Origin: Actinomadura sp. J1-007 | Lineage (GTDB): Bacteria > Actinomycetota > Actinomycetes > Streptosporangiales > Streptosporangiaceae | Direction: 5' to 3' | Assembly: GCF_009793335.1 (NCBI RefSeq) | Contig: NZ_WING01000001.1 | Coordinates: forward strand, 5,704,001-5,768,000 | Length of the DNA stretch: 64,000 bases | Part shown: positions 1 through 7,981 of the stretch, in pieces | Numbering within the stretch: position 1 is the first letter of the stretch | Layout: every line of letters starts with the position of its first letter | Program-made: the position numbers and the translations under genes | Notes under the pieces: generated by a model | The model's database searches: none | Seen by the model: the letters and a program-made list of their open reading frames with translations, nothing else | What the model was told of the DNA's origin: nothing

Positions 1-59
1 ATCTGGTCAACAACGCTCAGCTCTTGCTCCGGGGTGAACCGATCAACGCTTCTCGCCAT
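1..59 (-). CDS. N-terminal fragment of a small HTH-type protein, cut by window edge
   Basis: An ATG at 57-59 on the minus strand is preceded by a strong GGAGG ribosome binding site and opens a reading frame that runs off the window. The visible residues begin MARSVDRFTPEQELSVVDQ. This resembles the start of helix-turn-helix proteins of the resolvase/transposase type found in mobile elements, but only 19 residues are visible, so the family is an inference. Its place next to an integrase-bearing element supports a mobile-element role. Confidence 0.45.
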   Translation of the reverse strand, partial: MARSVDRFTPEQELSVVDQ

Positions 60-290
60 CGTCTCCCGCCTCCACAACATCAACGCCCTACTGACACCCT
101 GACGCATCCGACCGCGCCGTGTTGAACGAACGGTGGGTTCCCATGAACTGGATCAGTCCCGCTTCTCATCCAACGACCGAGTGGAGTTCCCCTTGTCCTG
201 CGTACCAGCGGACGACCGCTGCTCTGGCTCCCGGTGTGCGCTGCTCGGTACACCGGGCCAGCGCCACGTCACGTCCAGGGTCGAGGTTGA
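60..290. other. Non-coding stretch at island edge
   Basis: No reading frame here has a convincing start, ribosome binding site or protein-like composition. It holds the upstream region of the leftward partial gene. No clear promoter, hairpin terminator or repeat was seen. Confidence 0.4.
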
Positions 291-566
291 TCATCTTGGC
301 ATGGTGGGCCGGTACTCGGAGGAGGGATCGGTGTGCACCGCCCATACGTCATGGTCCCGGGAGAGCTTCAGTCCCTCCCTGACAGCGGCACGGCGCGCCC
401 GCTGAGCTACCCGCTGGACGTGCTCGGGGTGGCGATGGATGTCGGGTGTGCTGGCGGTGAGCGCTGCGGCCAGGCGATCGAAATCGATCACCACGTCGCC
501 GGGTCGGGCGTGCGCCTCCACGCCCGATCGCAGCAGGTGCGGTGCCCGTGTGGGGCTGTCCGTCAA
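291..566 (-). CDS. Possible small hypothetical protein (91 aa)
   Basis: An open frame of 91 residues lies 19 bases downstream of the 847-residue gene and on the same strand. Its composition is protein-like, with a mixed acidic/basic helical pattern in the middle such as HPEHVQRVAQRARRAAV. The only start in this frame is TTG and it has no clear ribosome binding site, so the true start may lie upstream, overlapping the previous gene. No family is recognised. If real it is probably co-transcribed with the 847-residue gene. Confidence 0.35.
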   Translation of the reverse strand: MTDSPTRAPHLLRSGVEAHARPGDVVIDFDRLAAALTASTPDIHRHPEHVQRVAQRARRAAVREGLKLSRDHDVWAVHTDPSSEYRPTMPR

Positions 567-585
567 ACGGGCACCGCAGGGGCTG

Positions 586-3129
586 CTACAACTGCAGGAT
601 CACCCCTTCGACCTGCTGCAGGGCGGCGACACTGGCCTCGGCTGCGCTGCGGGCCTTGGTCAGCCTCTCCATCCATTCGATTCGCTGGTCAGCCGATAGG
701 GGCTGCTCCTCCAGTCGAATACGCAGCTGCCGGGCTGTTTCGAAGTCGGCCAATAGAGCGTCGGCGGATTGGACCGCGTGTTCGTACATGCCAGCGACAA
801 CCTCGATCCGAGCGGGTAGCTCGCGTCGGAGATCAGTGAGTTGTGCACGAGGGTCTGCCGCTACAGTTTCGGCCGCCCGCATTCTGCTCTCCGGAATTAT
901 GTTCTCTGTTCTGCCGTGGTGCTGGCTGTCCTCTTCGTCATACCCGTCCTCCTCGTCCTCGGCAGCGTTTGAGACATGTGGCATATCGGGAGGGAAAGTC
1001 TCGTCGAACCACGCCTTGTCCACGACGAATGCCGTGGGGCTGCCTTCGCTGTCCGGAACAAGGACCATGCCTGGGACGATCGGTGTCCTGTTCTCCGGGT
1101 TCCAGCTTTGCTCGCCGTAGCAGAGTGGAGTTGTTCCGTCGGGAGGCTGCGGGGCGCTGTAAGCGTCGGGATGAGCGAGAATTGTCTTCGCGAAAGCGAT
1201 CAGGAGGTCCCGGGTGACGGTCGGCGCGCCCAGCGTGAAGGCCATCTTCAGCGCAGCGACGGCGCTTGATGGGCTGCGGCGCACCCCTTTTCTCAGGTTG
1301 CCCGCCTCGCTGCCCTGGCCGGGAGTGATCAGCGGCTCGGGAGCGTGGATCAGGTTGGGCACGATGCGGTCGACCAGAGCAGACCACGCTGCGGCATCGC
1401 CGGCCTCGGCTTTCAGGATGAGAGTCCTGACCGACCTGGGGTCTTGTCGGGCGCCTTCCTTGACATCCGAAACTCCGAACAAGCCTGTCGCGGACAGAAT
1501 GTTCCCGCGCTGCAGGAACAGCTGTGCGACAGCGGCGGACCAGAGCCTTGTACGAGCCATGGCGGCCTTGGTACGGATCTGGCTCCAGGCCGGCTCTTGA
1601 AGCGCGCCCCGCACGATCGGCCAGTACGGCCCCGTGTCGCGTACCTGGCGCCGCCCAGTCGTTGCTGATGCCTCCGGCAGAGCGGGAAAGATCAGTGCGG
1701 TGATGGAGCGGATGGCAATGTCTCGCAGTGCCGCCGGGGCGGGCACCTCTTCCAGAGGTAGCAGCGGAGCGAGTGGGTCGAGCGGCCCGTTTGCTGTGAG
1801 CGCCGCGCGCACGCCATCCACGTCGAGCTGGTCGGCCGCCCGAGCACCGGGGAAGGCGTCGCTGAGTGCCGGTACGAGCTGTCTGTCGGTGACGTAGGCG
1901 TCGACGAGGATGGCCCATAGGGCGATGAGACGGGCATCTTCGTCGTACGGCTGGATGCCGCGCAAGTGATCATCGACGTTCAGTGTCCGCAGCACGTGTT
2001 CCAGGGCCGCCGGGTCGCTGCAGCCGATCACGATGTCCGTGGGCACGGTAGTGATCTTTGCGGCACGGTTGGCCGGAAGCTCTTGGCCCGCGTCCTCCCC
2101 GGCGCGGGCGGCGTTAAGGGTGAAGGAGATGCGGTTAAGGATTTCCCGCAGGTTGAGTAGCAGGAGCGGGGGGTCGGAGTTCTCGTTCGGCATCGGCCAC
2201 AGCGATTGCGGCATACCCGTGACCAGATGCTCGGCCCGGACGCCGTAGATGTCTAGACGGGCCAGGGCCCTGTTGTTCGCCGTCACGGCGACCATGCGCC
2301 ACAGCTTCGTCACCTGCTCATCGGGCTGCTGGATACGCCACTGCTGAAGGACGCACATCCCTCGTGACAGTTGGCCGGAAGCGACCAGCGACTCGACGAG
2401 ATCGTAGCCCCGGCGGCGCCCAACACGGCGAAGGTTCTCCACCGCGTAACGCTGGAGGTGCACGGCGACTTCCTGTGGCTGGGGCGCAAGCACGAACGCC
2501 GCTACAGGCCGTCCGTCGCGCTCTGCGGGCTGCACAAGGGGGCGGGGACGGCGATTGCCAAGCGACGACAGCAGGCGGTCCCAGTCGCGCCGTGCCTCTC
2601 GGGCTACCTTGAGGGCAGCCCTGTGCTTGTCATCAGCCGCCGCGAGCGCTGCAGCGGCGTGGGGCTCATCGTCTCCAGAGCGACGCCGGGCATCCCGCTC
2701 CATCTCCGCAAGCTTCGCGTCCTTGTCGGCCCTCTCCACGGCGAACTCGGCAGCGACCAGTTCCCTGACCCGTCCCATCGCCCCCTCGTTGGGCGGGGTC
2801 CAGGCTCCGGCAGTGCGGTCGTTCAGGTCCCACGGGGCGATGCCCGCACCGTGGACGTCGCAGCTGAGCAGAAGCACCTTGTCTTCGCCCGTCTGGACGG
2901 TCCGATAGACGTTGGGAGCCAGGACCTTCTTACCGCGCTGGGAAGCGGTCAGCTTCTTGATCTCGGTGTCGCCCAAGGCGGACGCCAGGCCCTCAATGAT
3001 CGCCTCTCGTGGCGGTGGGGTCACCCCCACCTCGGCGCAGGTGTTTTCGACGGCGTCGGCGAGACGTTCCGCGTAGGCCGCGGTGCTGATGTAGGGGAAG
3101 ATGCCGTCCGCCCGCTTCTTCGGAATCAT
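586..3129 (-). CDS. Large hypothetical protein of an integrated element (847 aa)
   Basis: This is an intact 847-residue reading frame with normal actinomycete codon use, but I do not recognise the family. Residues about 130-210 are charged and helical, probably a coiled coil. Around residues 250-310 the segment VTANNRALARLDIYG has the feel of a ParB-box-II-like motif, a weak resemblance only. The middle is helical with many Ala-Leu repeats, residues about 720-740 form an acidic tract (EDEEDGYDEED), and the last 80 residues are again coiled-coil-like. No signal peptide or membrane segment is visible, so it should be cytoplasmic. It sits between a truncated HTH gene and a tyrosine integrase beside tRNA-Lys, so it is probably cargo or a maintenance protein of that element. 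Confidence 0.7.
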   Translation of the reverse strand: MIPKKRADGIFPYISTAAYAERLADAVENTCAEVGVTPPPREAIIEGLASALGDTEIKKLTASQRGKKVLAPNVYRTVQTGEDKVLLLSCDVHGAGIAPWDLNDRTAGAWTPPNEGAMGRVRELVAAEFAVERADKDAKLAEMERDARRRSGDDEPHAAAALAAADDKHRAALKVAREARRDWDRLLSSLGNRRPRPLVQPAERDGRPVAAFVLAPQPQEVAVHLQRYAVENLRRVGRRRGYDLVESLVASGQLSRGMCVLQQWRIQQPDEQVTKLWRMVAVTANNRALARLDIYGVRAEHLVTGMPQSLWPMPNENSDPPLLLLNLREILNRISFTLNAARAGEDAGQELPANRAAKITTVPTDIVIGCSDPAALEHVLRTLNVDDHLRGIQPYDEDARLIALWAILVDAYVTDRQLVPALSDAFPGARAADQLDVDGVRAALTANGPLDPLAPLLPLEEVPAPAALRDIAIRSITALIFPALPEASATTGRRQVRDTGPYWPIVRGALQEPAWSQIRTKAAMARTRLWSAAVAQLFLQRGNILSATGLFGVSDVKEGARQDPRSVRTLILKAEAGDAAAWSALVDRIVPNLIHAPEPLITPGQGSEAGNLRKGVRRSPSSAVAALKMAFTLGAPTVTRDLLIAFAKTILAHPDAYSAPQPPDGTTPLCYGEQSWNPENRTPIVPGMVLVPDSEGSPTAFVVDKAWFDETFPPDMPHVSNAAEDEEDGYDEEDSQHHGRTENIIPESRMRAAETVAADPRAQLTDLRRELPARIEVVAGMYEHAVQSADALLADFETARQLRIRLEEQPLSADQRIEWMERLTKARSAAEASVAALQQVEGVILQL

Positions 3130-3858
3130 TGCGCGATCTGCTTTCTCCGGCTACGCCGGGAGAAGCACGCTCTCGGCCGTCGAGGGCGTGACACGCGCCC
3201 GAGAGCCACAGCCTCGTGCCAAGCAAACCGCGGACCGGTTCCCGTAGCGTTCGATCCCGAGCTGCTCCGTACGATCCGCCTGCCGCTGCCCGCAGAAGGA
3301 TCAGCCCCAACAGCGCCACGGCGGCGCCTGGACGTCTCGCAACTGGCTCCTACTCCGCCGACGGCGGCATGAGACGGACACCGGTGGAGAACCACCGACG
3401 TGCGGATCGATGCTCGCATACCGGAGTCCTGAGTGATGCCGAATTGGAAAAGTTGAGACCTTTCTTCCCGGGGATAGAAATGATCTTTGTGGGTAGATGG
3501 TGGATCGAGGTGATCATTATTGGATTCTGAGGATATTAGGGGTTATGGCAGCAATCGAGGTGAATGGTGGGATCATCTTGATTGTGTCGATCCGAGCGCT
3601 GTTGAGCGTTGAGGTGCTGCTGGCGGTCGCGCTGCGGACCGGCCAGGCGGGGTCCAACACCACCGCTGACCTGTGCCGAAAACTCCATCGCCGGTTCTGA
3701 CCTGGGGATGAAAGCGATGCCTCGTAAAACGGTGCTGTCTGCAGCATTGAGTTATCGGTCGGCTTTCCCGGGGATGCGGACCAAACCGTTGGTTGATCTT
3801 TCGTTCGTGCTGGGGCACATGACGACGCGTGATCCTGGGCGTGCTGTAGTCATCGCCG
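3130..3858. other. Intergenic region between the 847-aa gene and the integrase, partly AT-rich
   Basis: About 730 bases lie between divergent genes. The stretch about 3440-3570 is clearly richer in A and T than its surroundings, which fits promoters and integrase/excisionase control. Short open frames here, such as one at 3497-3700, lack ribosome binding sites and recognisable features. I could not identify an excisionase gene, which would normally lie near such an integrase. Confidence 0.45.
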
Positions 3859-5268
3859 ATGACATTCACCAAGAGCGCCGGTGGGGTGCACCGGCGATGC
3901 GGCTGCATCAACCCACAGACAGGAAGACCCTGGGGGAGCGCGTGCCCGAAGCTGTCTCGCGGGGGTCGGCACGGCAGCTGGTACATCCGGCTGGAGCTCC
4001 CGCCCGGACCGGACGGCCGACGCAGGCGGGTCCGGCGCGGTGGCTTCCCGACGCGCAAGGCGGCCGAAGAGGTGCTGGCCGAGCTCCGGGCGCCCGGTCA
4101 GGGTGATGCGGGCTCGGGGCTGGTCACGGTGGGGGAGTGGCTGGCGCATTGGCTGGCCACCCGTACCCGTGCGTCGTCTACGGTGCGTGGGTACGCTAGT
4201 CACGTCCGGCTCTACCTGGATCCGTACCTGGGCACGATCCTCCTCACGGAGTTGTCGGTGTCGCAGGTGCATGCGATGTTCACCGCGATCGCCCGTCAAC
4301 ACGAAGCCGACGGCAAGCCGGTAACCCCGGCGACGCTCAACCGGATCCGGGCCACCCTGCGGGCGGCGCTGAACGCCGCGATCCGCCAAGGGCTGCTCAC
4401 CGACAATCCCGCCTCCCGCGCCGAACTCCCAGCGGCGCGGCGGCCCCGCGCCGTCGTATGGACCGCAGCCCGGGTCGAGTACTGGCAGCGCACCGGGGAA
4501 CGCCCGCCGGTGGCGGTGTGGACCGCCGCGCAGACCGCCGAGTTCCTGCACGCCATCCGCGACCATCGCCTGTATGCGGCGTTCCACTTGATCGCGCTGC
4601 GCGGGCTGCGGCGCGGTGAGGCGGCGGGGCTGCGCTGGTGCGACATCGACCTGGACGAGGGCGTCGCGGTCATTTCCCAGCAGCTGCAGCAGTACGACGG
4701 GTACCTGACGGCCTGTCCGCCCAAGACGGCCCGCAGCGCTCGGGTGGTCGCGCTGGACCGCACGACCGTGGCAGCGCAGCGCGCCCGCCGTCGCCGCCAA
4801 CGGCAGGAGCGGGCGGTGTACGGCGAGGGGTTCCGCGACAGCGGGTATGTGATCACCTGTCTGAACGGTGATCCCATGTCTCCGGACCGGCTGACCCGCA
4901 TCTTCCAGCAACTGATCAGCGAACATGGGTTGCCGCCGGTCCGGCTGCACGACTTGCGGCATGGTGCGGCGACGTTGGCGTTGGCGGCGGGGGTGGAGTT
5001 GAAGGTGGTGCAGGAGATGCTGGGGCATTCCAGCATCGTGCTGACCGCCGACACCTATACCAGCGTTCTGCCCGAGGTCGCTCACACCGCCGCAGAGAAG
5101 ACCGCGGCCCACGTTCTCAAGGCCGGACGGCTCGTCCCCGGAACCAACCGAACTCGTCGACGTCCAACCACAGGGAAGAAACGGCGCGGACGCAAGAACC
5201 GGTCCGGACGGGCGAACCGTTCCCGGGCGCATCCAGCGCGTCAGATCAGCCGACCACAGCGGCGCTGA
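3859..5268 (+). CDS. Site-specific tyrosine recombinase (phage/ICE-type integrase)
   Basis: The 469-residue protein is a tyrosine recombinase that would integrate and excise a mobile element. An N-terminal Arm-binding-like segment (residues about 1-75) is followed by a SAM-like core-binding domain (about 90-185, with ASSTVRGYASHVRLYL) and the catalytic domain (about 225-420). Catalytic residues are visible: the first Arg in ALRGLRRGEAAGLRW, the HDLRH box, LGHSS and the nucleophile Tyr in TADTYTSVLPEV. The last 50 residues are a very basic Arg/Lys tail. The gene lies about 300 bases from the 3' end of tRNA-Lys, the usual placing for an integrase that uses the tRNA as its attachment site. The ATG at 3859 has no strong ribosome binding site. 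Confidence 0.93.
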   Translation: MTFTKSAGGVHRRCGCINPQTGRPWGSACPKLSRGGRHGSWYIRLELPPGPDGRRRRVRRGGFPTRKAAEEVLAELRAPGQGDAGSGLVTVGEWLAHWLATRTRASSTVRGYASHVRLYLDPYLGTILLTELSVSQVHAMFTAIARQHEADGKPVTPATLNRIRATLRAALNAAIRQGLLTDNPASRAELPAARRPRAVVWTAARVEYWQRTGERPPVAVWTAAQTAEFLHAIRDHRLYAAFHLIALRGLRRGEAAGLRWCDIDLDEGVAVISQQLQQYDGYLTACPPKTARSARVVALDRTTVAAQRARRRRQRQERAVYGEGFRDSGYVITCLNGDPMSPDRLTRIFQQLISEHGLPPVRLHDLRHGAATLALAAGVELKVVQEMLGHSSIVLTADTYTSVLPEVAHTAAEKTAAHVLKAGRLVPGTNRTRRRPTTGKKRRGRKNRSGRANRSRAHPARQISRPQRR

Positions 5269-5571
5269 ACCAGCGCCATAGACGGCTGCGGCCCGTCGGC
5301 CCGTAAATGCGTGCTCAGAGCTCTGTGAGCTCCCTGTCCTTGCCGTCTGAGAAACGAAAGGGCTAATCGAAAACTCTGACGTGTCGGGCTGGCATGGGGT
5401 CGACGCGCGCTTACGCCTGCCCAGGATGAGGGGTGAAGCCGGTGAGCGTGGTGGGGGAGGTGTGCGCCTGATATGTGCCGGAATGTCCGGGACACAGGCT
5501 GGCCTCAGTGTGGCCCCATATGCGAGCAGCGACGACTTCAGGGGCGGATGTCGTCGCTGGTGGGAGCGGGG
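5269..5571. other. Junction between integrase and tRNA-Lys; inverted repeats
   Basis: No gene is visible. A near-perfect palindrome lies at about 5321-5338 (GCTCAGAGCTCTGTGAGC). A hairpin with nine-base-pair arms AGCGACGAC/GTCGTCGCT lies at 5528-5558, just past the 3' end of the leftward tRNA-Lys, and could terminate its transcript. If the element uses tRNA-Lys, the attachment core should overlap 5572-5600. No second copy of the tRNA 3' end was seen in the window, so the far end of the element would lie to the left. Confidence 0.45.
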
Positions 5572-5644
5572 TGCGCCGTCAGGGACTTGAACCCCGAACC
5601 CGCGGATTAAGAGTCCGCTGCTCTGCCAATTGAGCTAACGGCGC
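5572..5644 (-). tRNA. tRNA-Lys (anticodon CTT)
   Basis: Read on the minus strand, the 73-base sequence starts GCGCCGTTAGCTCAATTGG. It has a seven-base-pair acceptor stem (GCGCCGT with ACGGCGC), a normal D arm, an anticodon stem GCGGA/TCCGC with loop CTCTTAA giving anticodon CTT, and a T arm containing GGTTCAAGTCC. CCA is not encoded. The gene is intact although it lies next to an integrase, as expected when the element regenerates the tRNA 3' end. Confidence 0.95.
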
Positions 5645-5719
5645 TTGTCTGGAGGGGCCCTCGGGGGTCCCTGGCGACAGGAAGAACATTAGCAGGAGGC
5701 GGGGAGCTGCGCGAATCGG

Positions 5720-6289
5720 TTAGTCCTGGGCGGGGAGGACGCTGACCATGCCGCGCCAGAGGGCGATGGCGGTGGCGCGGGAGCCGACGCCGAGCTTGGA
5801 GTAGATCCGGTTGACGTGGTTCTTGACGGTCTTCTCGCTGAGGAAGAGCTGGCGGGCGATCTCGCCGTTGGAGCGGCCGGAGGCGATGAGGTCCATGACC
5901 TCGGCCTCGCGGGCGGAGAGGCCGAGGGAGACGCGGGAGGCGTCGCGGAGGCTGCGGATGAGGTCGCGGACGGTGAACGCGCCGGGGGTGAGGTGGCCGC
6001 AGGCGCCGTTGCGCAGGGCGGTGGGGACGGTGGGGTCCTCGGGCGCGGCGAGGAGGAAGACGCGGGAGGAACGGGAGAGGGGGGCGGCCTGGGAGGCGGC
6101 GGCGGGGTCCAGCAGGACGATGTCGGGGCGGAGGCGTTCGGCCAGGCGGGCGGCGTCCGGGCCGGTGGAGGTCTCGGCGATGACCTCGAGTTCGTCGCTG
6201 GTCTCGAGCAGGGAGATGACATCGGCGCGGGCGTGGGGGTTGCCGTCCACCACCAGGACGCGCAGGGGGGCCGTTTCGTCGACACTCAT
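5720..6289 (-). CDS. Orphan LuxR/NarL-type response regulator with degenerate receiver
   Basis: Residues 1-115 form a CheY-like receiver and residues about 125-185 a LuxR-type DNA-binding domain ([20 protein letters not shown], then [16 protein letters not shown]). The candidate phospho-acceptor Asp remains in VLLDPAA. The second acidic-pocket residue is Gly (VVDGNP), the switch Thr/Ser is Ala (FLLAAPED), the conserved Lys is replaced (GHLTPG), and helix 3 is shortened. The receiver is therefore probably not controlled by ordinary phosphorylation. No histidine kinase is adjacent. The start at 6289 is chosen because a ribosome binding site precedes it and the receiver begins right after it; an upstream ATG at 6331 would add 14 unrelated residues. 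Confidence 0.88.
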   Translation of the reverse strand: MSVDETAPLRVLVVDGNPHARADVISLLETSDELEVIAETSTGPDAARLAERLRPDIVLLDPAAASQAAPLSRSSRVFLLAAPEDPTVPTALRNGACGHLTPGAFTVRDLIRSLRDASRVSLGLSAREAEVMDLIASGRSNGEIARQLFLSEKTVKNHVNRIYSKLGVGSRATAIALWRGMVSVLPAQD

Positions 6290-6495
6290 CCCGTCTCCGG
6301 CGTGTCTTTGACATTTATAAGGTCGGAGCATAACCGGCCGATCAAGCGGAGGCGAGACTCCTGGGGCGGGTGGAGGGCTCGTTGGCGAAGAAGACGAAGA
6401 ACGCTTCCGGGACGGGGCCTCCGTTCATCAGCGCGAGAGGGTCCCCCGCCGGGGCACTGTGACGGCGGCCGGGGGCTCGGAACGAGGAGGGTGAG

Positions 6496-7293
6496 ATGGT
6501 TCAGGTTGCGGTGGCGCAGTACGCGCCCGGGCTGGACAAGGAGCGGAACCTGGCGGAGGCGCGCCGGCTGGTGGACGAGGCGGCGGGCCGGGGCGCGCGG
6601 GTGATCGTGCTTCCGGAGTACGCGGCGTTCACGGCGCCGAGGATGGACGAGCGGTTCGTGGAGTCGGCCGAGCCGGTGGACGGCCCGTTCGTCACGGGGC
6701 TCGCCGAGGCCGCGGCCCGGCACGGGGCGCACGTCGTCGCCGGGCTGAACGAGCGGCTGGACGAGCCGGGACGGATCTCCAACACGCTCCTGGCGGTCGG
6801 GCCGTCCGGGATCGCGGCCCGGTACCGCAAGGTCCATCTGTACGACGCGTTCGGCTACAAGGAGTCGGACATCGTGCGGCGCGGCGCGGTCGCCGATCCG
6901 GAGACGTTCACCGTGGACGGCGTCACGTTCGGCATGCAGACCTGTTACGACGTGCGTTTTCCGGAGATGACGCGGCGGATCGTCGACGCGGGCGCCGACG
7001 TGCTGGCCCTGCCCGCCGACTGGGTGCCGGGGCCGCTCAAGGAGGACCACTGGGTCACCCTGGTGCGGGCCCGCGCGATCGAGAACACGATCTACGTGGC
7101 CGCGGCCGACCAGGCGGGCCCGACGGGCGCCGGCAACAGCATGATCGTCGATCCGATGGGCGTCGTGGTGGCGTCGCTCGGCGAGTCCACCGGCACCGCC
7201 GCAGGGGAGGTCTCCGCCGAACGGATCGCCGAGGTGCGCAAGAAGAACCCGGCCCTCCGGCTCCGCCGCTTCACCGTGGCGCCGACCCCTTAG
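6496..7293 (+). CDS. Carbon-nitrogen hydrolase (nitrilase superfamily amidase)
   Basis: The 265-residue protein is a single nitrilase-fold domain, the usual length for omega-amidase-type or deaminated-glutathione amidase-type enzymes. The Glu-Lys-Cys catalytic triad is visible: Glu in VLPEYAAF, Lys in YRKVHLYD, and the nucleophile Cys in QTCYDVRFPE. It should hydrolyse a small carboxamide in the cytoplasm; the substrate cannot be read from the sequence. The ATG at 6496 follows GGAGGGTGAG. It is a single gene and its stop codon directly abuts the stop of the convergent gene at 7294, leaving no room for a terminator between them. Confidence 0.9.
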   Translation: MVQVAVAQYAPGLDKERNLAEARRLVDEAAGRGARVIVLPEYAAFTAPRMDERFVESAEPVDGPFVTGLAEAAARHGAHVVAGLNERLDEPGRISNTLLAVGPSGIAARYRKVHLYDAFGYKESDIVRRGAVADPETFTVDGVTFGMQTCYDVRFPEMTRRIVDAGADVLALPADWVPGPLKEDHWVTLVRARAIENTIYVAAADQAGPTGAGNSMIVDPMGVVVASLGESTGTAAGEVSAERIAEVRKKNPALRLRRFTVAPTP

Positions 7294-7842
7294 TCAGAGC
7301 GGGGGGAGGTCTTCGGTCACCGCGTTCAGCAGGTCGGTGATCAGGCGCGTGGCGGCGTCGGGGTCCTCGGTGATGTGGTTGATGTGGTCGGCGAGGAGGA
7401 AGACCGTCGCCTCCAGGGCGATCAGCTCGGCGCGCAGCCACGGGCCGTACTGGCGCCGCCAGAGCGTCGGGCTGACGCCGATCGCGGCGGCGACCATCAT
7501 CCCGGCCATCGTGGGGATGGTCTCGGGCTCGATGCTCCTGGTCATCATCCGCATCGTCCCGACCACGTACGGCAGGACGTACTCGATCACGTCGCGTTCG
7601 AGGTGCTCGTGCGCCTGCCGGAGCCACTCCACGTACAGGTAGATGAGCGTGCACGCGCCGTCCAGCACGTCGTTGGCGCCCTCGGAGTCGAACGACCGGA
7701 GGAACTGGTCGATCAGCCGGTGCTGCTCGGGGTCCATCTCGGGGCGTTCCGACTGGAACCCCTTGATCCGCGAGTCGATCAGCAGCAGCGCGGCGCCCAC
7801 GTCGCCGATCGGCGCCCGTCCGGGACTGAAGCGAGATGACAC
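7294..7842 (-). CDS. Hypothetical cytoplasmic protein (182 aa)
   Basis: I do not recognise this family. The protein is mostly helical, with a Met-rich, fairly hydrophobic middle (TIPTMAGMMVAAAIGVSPT) and no signal peptide. The hydrophobic part is too mixed for a sure membrane helix. The GTG start at 7842 has an excellent ribosome binding site (GAGGAGGA) seven bases upstream. It is convergent with the nitrilase gene, stop to stop. Nothing shows its role. Confidence 0.7.
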   Translation of the reverse strand: MSSRFSPGRAPIGDVGAALLLIDSRIKGFQSERPEMDPEQHRLIDQFLRSFDSEGANDVLDGACTLIYLYVEWLRQAHEHLERDVIEYVLPYVVGTMRMMTRSIEPETIPTMAGMMVAAAIGVSPTLWRRQYGPWLRAELIALEATVFLLADHINHITEDPDAATRLITDLLNAVTEDLPPL

Positions 7843-7981
7843 GTCGTCCTCCTCAAGGGCGACCGGCGCGGCCGACGGACCGCCACCCGCCCACCAGATG
7901 CTAGGAGCACGCTAGAGCGTCAACCGGTCACTGTCCGTGCCAACGCCCATATGAGGGGGTTCCTCCCGGTCCCGGCAACGG

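Noticed and set aside
3497-3700. Small rightward gene before the integrase (possible excisionase)
   Set aside because: There is no ribosome binding site and no winged-helix or HTH pattern; the hydrophobic stretch does not fit an excisionase.
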